Below, piece after piece: positions 1 to 5,816 of a DNA stretch of 7,022 nt. The number at the start of each line of letters is the position of its first letter. The stretch's first letter is position 1. Origin of the DNA: Gemmatimonadaceae bacterium (GTDB lineage: Bacteria; Gemmatimonadota; Gemmatimonadetes; Gemmatimonadales; Gemmatimonadaceae); contig JALOPO010000094.1 in the NCBI GenBank assembly GCA_025453855.1, positions 1 through 7,022 of the forward strand, written 5' to 3'. The position numbers were made by a program, and so were the translations under genes. Below the pieces are notes generated by a model that did not search any database, was not told the DNA's origin, and saw only the letters and a program-made list of their open reading frames with translations.

Positions 1-100
1 GCTGGCCCGCGTGCGCGAGCGCCTGCAGGAGGCGCACCGCATACGGGGCGCCACTGGCACCGGTGAGGGCAAGGACGATCGGGAGTGTCGGTGCGGTCAC
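1..100 (-). CDS. ubiX: UbiX-type flavin prenyltransferase, N-terminal fragment (runs off the window)
   Basis: This is the first 33 codons of a minus-strand gene whose remainder lies left of base 1. The translation begins (V/M)TAPTLPIVLALTGASGAPYAV and continues RLLQALAHAGQ. The hydrophobic first beta strand followed by LTGASGAPYAVRLLQAL (about residues 12-28) is the N-terminal FMN-binding signature of UbiX/Pad1 flavoproteins. By family knowledge, UbiX joins dimethylallyl phosphate to reduced FMN, making the prenylated FMN cofactor required by UbiD, which is encoded on the same strand about 1.2 kb upstream. I chose the GTG at 98-100 because it gives the usual short lead-in before the first strand; no purine-rich ribosome binding site precedes it. 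A 310-base non-coding stretch separates it from ubiA, so it may be the end of the same transcript or have its own promoter. The family call is firm; the exact start is less sure. Confidence 0.9.
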   Translation of the reverse strand, partial: MTAPTLPIVLALTGASGAPYAVRLLQALAHAGQ

Positions 101-410
101 GCGCGTCCGGGTTCGAGTCGTTCTGGTTCCGGTGCCTGGAACAGCCGATGGACTGCAGGGAACGGCAGGCGACTGCAGGGCACTGCAGGGACTGCGTACT
201 GCTGGCAGGATCGTTGCGCATGCAGGATCACCGCGGCACGCACGCGCCGACGAGTGGTGCAGCATAACGCGGACACCGTCATTCGATCGTCTCCCGGCAT
301 CGGTGCCCCGGCACCGCCCCTGGCACCTCGTCCGCATGCAGCATCGGCACCGTCCTGCCCTTCCCTGCAGTTCCACCAGCTGTTCACGACGACGGACCCG
401 GAAGGACGTG
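101..410. other. 310-base intergenic region between ubiA and ubiX with short repeats
   Basis: I find no convincing gene here. Open frames on both strands cross it but give low-complexity Arg/Ala/Pro-rich peptides. It holds a 10-base repeat array (151-190), an inverted copy of the same decamer (363-372), two copies of GCATGCAG (218-225 and 334-341), and a short GC-rich inverted repeat, CGGTGCC/GGCACCG (301-307 and 310-316). The last of these has too small a loop and no T-run, so it is not a canonical terminator for ubiA. No clear sigma-70 or ECF promoter was found for ubiX on the minus strand. The stretch is unusually long for an otherwise tightly packed operon. Confidence 0.6.
151..190. repeat. 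Degenerate 10-base tandem repeat containing CTGCAG
   Basis: Four consecutive 10-base units are visible: GACTGCAGGG, AACGGCAGGC, GACTGCAGGG and CACTGCAGGG, followed by a partial unit (ACTGC, 191-195). Units one and three are identical, unit four differs by one base, and unit two is degenerate. An inverted copy of the same decamer (CCCTGCAGTT) lies at 363-372. The function is unknown. A 10-base period matches about one DNA helical turn, so it could be a protein-binding array, but simple replication-slippage sequence is equally possible. Confidence 0.7.
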
Positions 411-1338
411 TCAGGCTCCGAGCAGCGCCGCCAGCGACCGGAGGCCGAGCATGCGTTCGGCGAGGACGAAGAGGAAGAAGGTCACGCTGATCACGCCGTT
501 CATGGTGAAGAACGCCGCGTCGAGCCGCGTACAGGACGCCGCCCCCGGTCGCCCACCCCGCGAGCGCGAGCAGGAGGACCGTCCCCACGTGCAGGACGCG
601 CGCGATGGTGAGCGCGCGCGGAACGCCGAGCGTGGAGGGGAGCGAGTGCAGGCCGTGCTGGCGATCGAAGTCGGCATCCTGCAGCGCATACAGCACGTCG
701 AAGCCGCCGACCCAGGTCATCACCGCGCCGGCGAGCACCGGGAGCAGCCACCATGGCTCGCTCCACGCGCCGGTGATCGCGAGATAGCCGCCCACCGGCG
801 CGATGCCGAGGCCGAGGCCGAGCACGAGGTGGCTGAGGCGCGTGAAGCGCTTGGTGTAGCTGTAGAAGAGCACCCACCCGAGCGCGACCGGCGCGAGCAG
901 TGCGCAGAGCGGGTTGAGCATCCAGCTCGCGCCGAGGAAGGCGAGGCTCGCCAGGGCGACGCTCGTGCGCGCCTGCGCCGGCGAGAGCGCGCCGCGCGGG
1001 AGCTCGCGCTGGCGCGTGCGCGGGTTGATCGCGTCGATGTCGCGGTCGACGAGGCGGTTGAAGGCCATCGCCGCGAAACGCGCCGCCGTGAAGGCGACGA
1101 TCACCCACCCCACCTCGCCCACGCCGGGGAGGCGCACACGGCTCGCGAGCACCACGCCCACGAGGGCGAACGGGAGCGCGAAGACGGTGTGCGGGAGCTT
1201 CACGAAGCTGGCCCAGCGTGCCAGCCACCCCTCGCCGTCGAAGGTCTGCCCCTCGCGCGACGCGTCGCCCGGCTGCGCCACCGCCCGCGGCGGCGGGTGC
1301 GGGTCGTGCCCGTCGGGGCGACGCGGCGTGCCGGTCAT
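411..1338 (-). pseudogene. ubiA: UbiA-family (MqnP-like) 4-hydroxybenzoate polyprenyltransferase, reading frame broken near base 528
   Basis: This is a membrane prenyltransferase that attaches the polyprenyl chain to the aromatic quinone precursor. Frame one (1338 to 529, 270 codons) carries both Asp-rich motifs that bind the Mg-diphosphate: NRLVDRDID (N94, D98, D102) and DVLYALQDADFD (D214, Y217, D221, D225), with hydrophobic helices between them. The family C-terminus, RLDAAFFTMNGVISVTFF to GLRSLAALLGA-stop, appears in another frame (527 to 411). One base (528) lies between the two parts, so the 928-base span is not a multiple of three. About 20-25 residues that relatives have between the two parts, including most of a membrane helix, are missing. 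Frame one would otherwise read on to a stop at 97-99, giving a 413-residue protein with a meaningless tail. The ATG at 1336-1338 overlaps the ubiD stop (ATGA), supporting translational coupling. The first ~36 residues are a Pro/Arg/Asp-rich extension; a GTG at codon 20 is an alternative start. A real inactivating deletion and an assembly error both fit. Confidence 0.88.
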
Positions 1339-2828
1339 CGCGCGCTCCACGCGCGCTCGATGCCGAGCCCCGCCCAGCGCGCGTCCACCGCGGCGCGCGT
1401 CGCGTCGTCCATGCGGATGATCCGCGGCCAGTCGCGCGTGAACCCTTCCTCCGGGAGCTTGCGCGTGGCGTCGAGCCCCATCTTGCTCCCGTAGCTCCAG
1501 GCCCGGCTCGCGTGGTCGAGCACGTCCACGGGGCCCATCGTGAAGCGCGCGTCGCGCTCGGGATCGATGTTGTTGAGCGCGTACCACCAGGTCTCGCTCA
1601 CGTTGCGCACGTCGATGTCGTGGTCGACGACCACGATGACCTTCGCGAGCGACATGAGGCCGGCCCCCCAGAGCGCGTTCATCACCTTGTGCGCCTGCCC
1701 CGGATAGCTCTTCCGGATGCTGACGAACACGAGGTTGTGGAAGACGCCCTCGGCCGGCATGTGGTAGTCGACGATCTCGGGCGTCGTCAGCTTGAGCAGC
1801 GGGAGGAAGATGCGTTCCGTCGCGTGGCCGAGATAGTAGTCCTCCATCGGCGGTCGCCCGACGATCGTCGTGCAGTAGGTCATCTGGCGGCGCATCGTGA
1901 CGGCCGTCACGTGCACGCGGGGATACAGGTCGGCCTCGGAGTAGTAGCCGGTGTGGTCGCCGAAGGGCCCCTCGACGACCATCTCCTCGCGCGGATCGAT
2001 GTACCCCTCGATCACCAGCTCCGCGTCCGCCGGCACCTCCAGCTCGTTGCTCACCGCCTTCACGAGCCGCACCGGCTCGCGACGCAGGAAGCCGGCGAAC
2101 AGGAACTCGTCCACCGCCGGCGGGAGCGGCGCGCTGGCGCTGTAGACGCTCGCGGGATCGGCGCCGACGACGATGCACACCGGCATCGTCTCGCCGCGCT
2201 CGGCCATCTGCCGGAAGTGCTCGGCCCCCGTCTTGTGGCGCTGCCAGTGCATCGCCACGTGGCGCGGCCCGAGCTTCTGCACGCGGTACATCCCGACGTT
2301 GCGGATCCCGCGTGCGTAGTCCTTGCTGATCACCGCGGTGAGCGTCACGTACGGGCCCCCGTCCTCGGGCCAGCAGGTGATGATCGGGATCCTGTCGAGA
2401 TCCACTTCGTCGCCGCGCCAGACCACCTCCTGACACGGCGCCGCGCCCCCCTTCACGCGCGGCGGGAACTTCGCCACCTCCAGCAGCCGCGGGAGCATCC
2501 CGAGCTTGGCCACGAAGCCGTCGGGGACCTTGGTGTTCAGCAGCTCGGTGATGCGATCGCCATGCTCGTCGAGCGACTGGACGCCGAGCGCGAGCGCCAT
2601 GCGCCGCATCGAGCCGAAAAGGTTGATCGCCACGGGGAACGCCGAGCGCGTGCCGTCGTCGAGCAGCACGTGCTCGAACAGGAGCGCCGGGCCGCCACCG
2701 GGGAGCTTGCTCGCGCGGTCGGCGATCTCGCAGAGCTCGAGCTTCGCGCGCACCGGCTGCGGAATGCGTACCAGCTCGCCGATCCGATCGATGGCGGCGA
2801 GGAAGTCGGGGATGGAATCGAGTGCCAC
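1335..2828 (-). CDS. ubiD: UbiD-family prenyl-FMN-dependent decarboxylase (menaquinone/ubiquinone type)
   Basis: This 497-residue protein, the usual UbiD length, removes the carboxylate from the prenylated aromatic intermediate of quinone synthesis, using prenylated FMN supplied by UbiX. Visible family motifs are GIRNVGMYRVQ (about 174-184), the MHWQRH..GAEH stretch (193-204), DEFLFAGFLRREPV (240-253), LVIEGYIDPRE..VEGPFGDHTGYYS (271-297) and DHASRAWSYGSKMGLDAT (438-455). By family knowledge, the Arg of the GMYR stretch and Glu residues around EGPFGDHTGYY belong to the prFMN and metal active site. In futalosine-pathway bacteria this protein is often called MqnL. I chose the GTG at 2826-2828 because MALDSIPDFLAAIDRIGELVRI is the normal UbiD N-terminus; no good Shine-Dalgarno precedes it. 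It lies 41 bases after ubiE, and its TGA overlaps the ubiA ATG. It appears intact. Confidence 0.95.
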   Translation of the reverse strand: MALDSIPDFLAAIDRIGELVRIPQPVRAKLELCEIADRASKLPGGGPALLFEHVLLDDGTRSAFPVAINLFGSMRRMALALGVQSLDEHGDRITELLNTKVPDGFVAKLGMLPRLLEVAKFPPRVKGGAAPCQEVVWRGDEVDLDRIPIITCWPEDGGPYVTLTAVISKDYARGIRNVGMYRVQKLGPRHVAMHWQRHKTGAEHFRQMAERGETMPVCIVVGADPASVYSASAPLPPAVDEFLFAGFLRREPVRLVKAVSNELEVPADAELVIEGYIDPREEMVVEGPFGDHTGYYSEADLYPRVHVTAVTMRRQMTYCTTIVGRPPMEDYYLGHATERIFLPLLKLTTPEIVDYHMPAEGVFHNLVFVSIRKSYPGQAHKVMNALWGAGLMSLAKVIVVVDHDIDVRNVSETWWYALNNIDPERDARFTMGPVDVLDHASRAWSYGSKMGLDATRKLPEEGFTRDWPRIIRMDDATRAAVDARWAGLGIERAWSAR

Positions 2829-2869
2829 GTGCGGAGTAACGGTCGGAGCGGGGCGTGCGTGCCCGCGTG

Positions 2870-3619
2870 TCAGGCGGTGCCGACGTGCAACGCCGCGATG
2901 CCGAAGGTCAGCGGCCGGTAGGTCACGTCGCGGAAGCCGGCCGCGGTCATGCGCGCGGCGAGCACCGCCAGCTCGGGGAAGTGCGCCACGCTGCGCGGGA
3001 GGTAGGTGTAGGCGGTGCGATGTCCGCTCACCAGCCGCCCGACGAGCGGCAGCACGCGGTGGAAGTAGCACTGGTACGCCGCGCGCACGAGCGCCGAGCG
3101 CGGCGTCGAGAACTCGAGGATGACGAACTTCGCCCCCGGCGCGAGCACGCGGCGCACCTCGGCCAGCGCGTCGTCGAGCGCGGCGACGTTGCGGATGCCG
3201 AAGGCGACGATCGCGCCGTCGAGCGACGCATCGGCGACGGGGAGCGCGAGGGCGTCGGCGGTCACCGGCACGAGACGCTCGCGCGGCGCCTTGCCGGCGC
3301 CCATGCGCAGCATCGGCTCGGCGAAGTCGGCGGCCAGCACGTGCCCCGCGAAGCCCCGCGTGCGCACGAGCGTCGCCCCGACGTCGAGCGTCCCCGCGCA
3401 CAGGTCGAGGAAGCGCCCGGCGGGACGCGCGCGCCACCCGAGCGCCTCGAGCGCCTGCTTCCGCCACGCCCGGTCGATGTTCAGCGAGAGGACATGGTTG
3501 AGCAGGTCGTAGCGCGGCGCGATCTCGCTGAAGATCTGCTGCACGTAGTCGCGCTTCCCGTCGCCACCGGCGGCGGCCGCATCGGCGCGCCGGAGGTCGG
3601 CGTCGAGGGTCGTCGGCAT
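2870..3619 (-). CDS. ubiE: UbiE/MenG demethylmenaquinone C-methyltransferase
   Basis: This 249-residue class I SAM-dependent methyltransferase adds the ring methyl group in the last step of menaquinone (or ubiquinone) synthesis. In order, the sequence shows the family N-terminus IFSEIAPRYDLLNHVLSLNIDRAWRK (29-54), the SAM-binding loop FLDLCAGTLDVG (70-81; D72, G76), an acidic residue after strand two (AADFAEPML, D98), the UbiE signature VAFGIRNV (138-145), VILEFSTP (166-173), and YTYLPRSVAHFPE (204-216). The LCAGTLDV loop replaces the more common LATGTGDL. The ATG at 3617-3619 is the first good start; about 23 residues precede the conserved core and no strong ribosome binding site is seen. 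It is the first gene of the minus-strand quinone cluster and faces a divergent sigma-factor gene. Without a visible ubiquinone-specific gene set, the menaquinone role (MenG) is the better guess. Confidence 0.95.
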   Translation of the reverse strand: MPTTLDADLRRADAAAAGGDGKRDYVQQIFSEIAPRYDLLNHVLSLNIDRAWRKQALEALGWRARPAGRFLDLCAGTLDVGATLVRTRGFAGHVLAADFAEPMLRMGAGKAPRERLVPVTADALALPVADASLDGAIVAFGIRNVAALDDALAEVRRVLAPGAKFVILEFSTPRSALVRAAYQCYFHRVLPLVGRLVSGHRTAYTYLPRSVAHFPELAVLAARMTAAGFRDVTYRPLTFGIAALHVGTA

Positions 3620-3763
3620 CCGCGAAAGGTCGCCGGTCCGGGCCGCTCGAAACAGGGCTGGCGTGCCACGAACCCTGTCGATGCCGCGCCCGGCCGCCTA
3701 CGTTGGGCCTTTCCGCCCGGATGCTCGAGGCCGTCCGCCTCGGCGCGGGTCCCGCTCGCGCGC
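3620..3763. promoter_or_regulatory. Divergent promoter region between ubiE and the ECF sigma factor
   Basis: Two divergent transcripts must start in or near these 144 bases. A 6-base inverted repeat, ACAGGG (3652-3657) and CCCTGT (3673-3678) with a 15-base spacer, lies near the middle and could be an operator. A very weak plus-strand sigma-70-like pair, CTGTCG (3675-3680) and TACGTT (3699-3704) with an 18-base spacer, matches each consensus at only about half the positions. GAACCC at 3670-3675 resembles an ECF -35 element, but no matching -10 sits at the usual spacing. Neither gene has a clear Shine-Dalgarno. The location is inferred from gene layout; the individual elements are not established. 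Confidence 0.35.
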
Positions 3764-4363
3764 ATGAGTCGCCTGCTCGACCTCGCCAACCTCCCCGACG
3801 CCGACCTCGTCGCGCGTGCCCTCGACGGGCGCGAGGAGGCGTACCGGGAGCTGATCCGGCGATACGAGCGCCCCGTCTTCTCGCTGATCTACCGCATGGT
3901 GCGGGATCGCGAGCAGGCCGAGGACCTCGCGCAGGAGACCTTCATCAAGGTCCTCAACAACATCGAGAAGTACAGCCCCGAGTTCAAGTTCTCGAGCTGG
4001 ATCCTGAAGATCGCGAACAACCTCGCGATCGACGCGCTGCGTCGCCGCCGCCTCGACACGATCAGCATCGATGGCGCCGCGAACGCCGCCACCGCCGCCG
4101 AGGTGGAGGCGACGTCGATCGAGCTCGCGGGGGGCGGCGAGAGCGCGCTCGACGAACTCGCCAACCGCGAGCTCGGCTCGGCCATCGAGCAGGCGATCGC
4201 CGCGCTCCGGCCGATGTACCGCAGCTGCATCCTCATGCGTCACGTGGACGGCCGCTCGTACGAGGAGATCGCGCAGCTCCTCGACCTCCCGCTCGGGACG
4301 GTGAAGACCTACATCCACCGCGCCCGGCACGAGTTGCGCGAGAAGCTGGAGCGCCTGCGATGA
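3764..4363 (+). CDS. ECF-subfamily RNA polymerase sigma factor (sigma-70 family, RpoE-like)
   Basis: This 199-residue protein has two sigma regions. Region 2 (about 24-95) contains the core-binding and -10 recognition segment, including FSLIYRMVRDREQAEDLAQETFIKVLNNIEKY (39-70) and SSWILKIANNLAIDALRRRR (77-96). Region 4 (about 134-195) contains a helix-turn-helix, YEEIAQLLDLPLGTVKTYIHRAR (166-188), for -35 recognition. The Ala/Glu-rich linker of about 35 residues lacks region 3, as expected for an ECF factor. The ATG at 3764-3766 puts the usual short helix (LPDADLVARALDG) before region 2; no clear ribosome binding site is seen. The next gene encodes a zinc-motif anti-sigma factor, so this sigma is probably held at the membrane and released by an envelope signal. 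Such factors often transcribe their own operon, but no matching promoter could be identified here. Confidence 0.95.
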   Translation: MSRLLDLANLPDADLVARALDGREEAYRELIRRYERPVFSLIYRMVRDREQAEDLAQETFIKVLNNIEKYSPEFKFSSWILKIANNLAIDALRRRRLDTISIDGAANAATAAEVEATSIELAGGGESALDELANRELGSAIEQAIAALRPMYRSCILMRHVDGRSYEEIAQLLDLPLGTVKTYIHRARHELREKLERLR

Positions 4364-4496
4364 GGCGACCACCATCCGGCGCGGCGCGCGTGCCGCGTCC
4401 CGCAGCCCCGCCCCGCTCCGCCGGCCCCATCCGCCCCGCCGTTCGCCCCCTGAAACCGTCCCGCCGCACGCGCCGTACGCCAGACCAGGAGACGCC
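4364..4496 (+). other. 133-base gap between the sigma and anti-sigma genes, C-rich non-template strand
   Basis: No gene is supported here. The plus strand is strikingly rich in C (runs such as CCCCGCCCCGC), and no terminator with a T-run is present, so read-through from the sigma gene to the anti-sigma gene is likely. C-rich, G-poor RNA of this kind is the type of sequence the Rho factor can bind, so conditional attenuation between the two genes is conceivable but unproven. Confidence 0.4.
4487..4491 (+). promoter_or_regulatory. Ribosome binding site (AGGAG) of the anti-sigma gene
   Basis: AGGAG ends five bases before the ATG at 4497-4499. It is the only textbook Shine-Dalgarno I see in this window and fixes the anti-sigma start. 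Confidence 0.8.
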
Positions 4497-5084
4497 ATGC
4501 TGACCCGCCACCTGCTTCCCGACGAATTCGACCTGCTCCTCGATGGGGAGTCGGGCTTCGGCGTGCAGCAGCTCCAGGGGCACCTGCGCGACTGCCCCCA
4601 ATGCCGCGAGGAGCTGGCGATGATGCGCCGCTTCGTCCTGGCGATCGAGGAGCTCCCCGAGCTCGCCCCGAGCCGCCCGATGGCCGACCTAGTGATGGCA
4701 CGGGTGAACGTCTTCGTCCCGTGGCATGTGGCGGCGCGCGACTGGGCGCTCTCGTGGCTCCCCGAGCGGCCCGCGCTGCGGATCGCGGCCGGCGTGGCGG
4801 CGACCGGCGTCGCGGGAGCGAGCACCGTGGCACTCGGGTGGGGATGGACGCATCGCGAACGCTTCCTCGCCCAGGGGTGGCTGGCGCAGGACCAGCTCCG
4901 CGCCGCCGCGCTCGATGCGATCGGCACAGGGGCGCAGGCGGTGCTCGGTCCGCTCGCGACGCAGGTGCCGGGTGGGACGCTCCCGCTGGCCGGCGCAGCG
5001 CTGCTCGGGCTCGGGCTCGCCATCGGGACGAGCGTCGCCGGCCTGCGCGCCGTCGCCGCCCGCACGCGCGCCATCGGGGGCTGA
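4497..5084 (+). CDS. Membrane anti-sigma factor with zinc-finger (ZAS-like) motif
   Basis: This 195-residue protein starts with a small cytoplasmic domain. H29, C33 and C36, within HLRDCPQCREEL, form the HxxxCxxC motif of zinc-binding anti-sigma domains (zf-HC2/ZAS type), which wrap around an ECF sigma factor and keep it inactive. Two hydrophobic stretches follow: about 94-116 (LRIAAGVAATGVAGASTVALG) and about 162-182 (LPLAGAALLGLGLAIGTSVAG). With two membrane passes, both ends would face the cytoplasm, and residues 117-160 would form a short external loop that could act as a sensor. This two-pass layout differs from the commoner single-pass form with a large periplasmic domain. The start is supported by the AGGAG ribosome binding site. 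It lies 133 bases after the sigma gene and three bases before the next membrane gene. The cognate sigma is inferred from position. Confidence 0.85.
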   Translation: MLTRHLLPDEFDLLLDGESGFGVQQLQGHLRDCPQCREELAMMRRFVLAIEELPELAPSRPMADLVMARVNVFVPWHVAARDWALSWLPERPALRIAAGVAATGVAGASTVALGWGWTHRERFLAQGWLAQDQLRAAALDAIGTGAQAVLGPLATQVPGGTLPLAGAALLGLGLAIGTSVAGLRAVAARTRAIGG

Positions 5085-5087
5085 GCG

Positions 5088-5816
5088 ATGACCACCCAGT
5101 TCTCCCCGCTCCTGGACATCGTCGGGGGGATCGCGGGGGTGGTCGCGGCGATCAAGCAGTCCGCCGCCCTCGTCGCGCTCCTCGTCGTGCTCGCGATCGC
5201 GGTCCTCATCAATGCCGGTGACCAGCTCCGGGCGGTGCGCACCGGGCTCGCGGGCAGCGTGTCGCGTGCGCTCTCGCTCGGCGTCGCCGTGCAGCTCGCA
5301 TGGCTCCCGGCGCTGCTCGTGCTCTGCATCGCACTCACGCTCACGATCCTCGGCCTGCTCGCGGTGCCGTTCGTGATCGTGGGCTGGCTCGCGCTGACCA
5401 TCGGCCTCGTGATCCTCGGCCTGGCGGCGGTGGCCGAGATGATCGGGCAGGCGCTCTCGCGGCGCGGGCCGCGCGGCCTCACCGAGCGAGGGGCGCGACT
5501 GCAGGCGATGGTCACCGGCATCGTGATCCTCGCCGCGCCGTGGTTCGCGTCGGCGCTCCTCACCGGCGTGCCGTTCGCGGCCGGCGCCTTCCGCGCGCTC
5601 GGCATCGGGCTGCTCTGGGTCGCGATCACCGCCGGGCTGGGCGCCGTGGTGCGCACGCGTGCCGGCACGCTCCTGCCGGGCGAGCCGTGGGGCTTCAAGC
5701 GGCCATCGCAGAGCGGGCAGGTGGCAGTGGTGTCGGCGCCGTCCGACTGGGTGACGCCGACCCCCATCACCGGCGTTGTCGCGGCCCGGCGGCCGACGGT
5801 GGGCGCCGAGCGCTGA
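5088..5816 (+). CDS. Multi-pass membrane protein, resembling the membrane domain of bactofilin-linked proteins
   Basis: This 242-residue, very hydrophobic protein has no recognised enzyme motif. Likely membrane segments are about 26-42, 66-92, 93-118, 140-159 and 164-187, followed by a polar C-terminal tail of about 50 residues. The order of parts is a first helix, a charged linker with DQLRAVRTGLAGSVSRALSLG (45-65), then LPALLVLCIALTLTILGLLAVPFVIVGW (73-100), then a helix ending near a Gly. This resembles the membrane portion found in, or encoded beside, bactofilin (polymer-forming cytoskeletal) proteins, but no beta-helical bactofilin repeats are present. That resemblance comes from pattern memory and needs a profile search. 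It starts three bases after the anti-sigma stop, so the two are almost certainly co-transcribed and perhaps translationally coupled. It may be part of the signal-sensing complex or an envelope protein controlled by the sigma factor. Confidence 0.75.
   Translation: MTTQFSPLLDIVGGIAGVVAAIKQSAALVALLVVLAIAVLINAGDQLRAVRTGLAGSVSRALSLGVAVQLAWLPALLVLCIALTLTILGLLAVPFVIVGWLALTIGLVILGLAAVAEMIGQALSRRGPRGLTERGARLQAMVTGIVILAAPWFASALLTGVPFAAGAFRALGIGLLWVAITAGLGAVVRTRAGTLLPGEPWGFKRPSQSGQVAVVSAPSDWVTPTPITGVVAARRPTVGAER

Noticed and set aside
151..190. CRISPR array
   Set aside because: The units are 10 bases long with no spacers between them, and no cas genes are present.
301..316. Inverted repeat CGGTGCC/GGCACCG as the ubiA terminator
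   Set aside because: The two-base loop is too small and no U-tract follows on the minus strand. It is noted only as part of the intergenic region.
11..611. Plus-strand open frames at the left end
   Set aside because: They run antisense to the ubiX start and the ubiA C-terminus and have low-complexity composition with no family features.
1218..2921. 567-codon plus-strand open frame opposite ubiD
   Set aside because: It is composed mostly of His/Arg/Glu/Val and is antisense to strongly conserved UbiD sequence.
1335..3467. An upstream-extended UbiD of about 710 residues
   Set aside because: The extra N-terminal part overlaps ubiE in another frame and is Arg/Ala-rich. The protein from 2828 already has full family length.
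2855..4363. A longer plus-strand protein fusing ~300 N-terminal residues to the sigma factor
   Set aside because: The frame is open upstream of 3764 only because stops are rare. The upstream residues are His/Arg/Glu-rich, run antisense to ubiE, and resemble no sigma domain.
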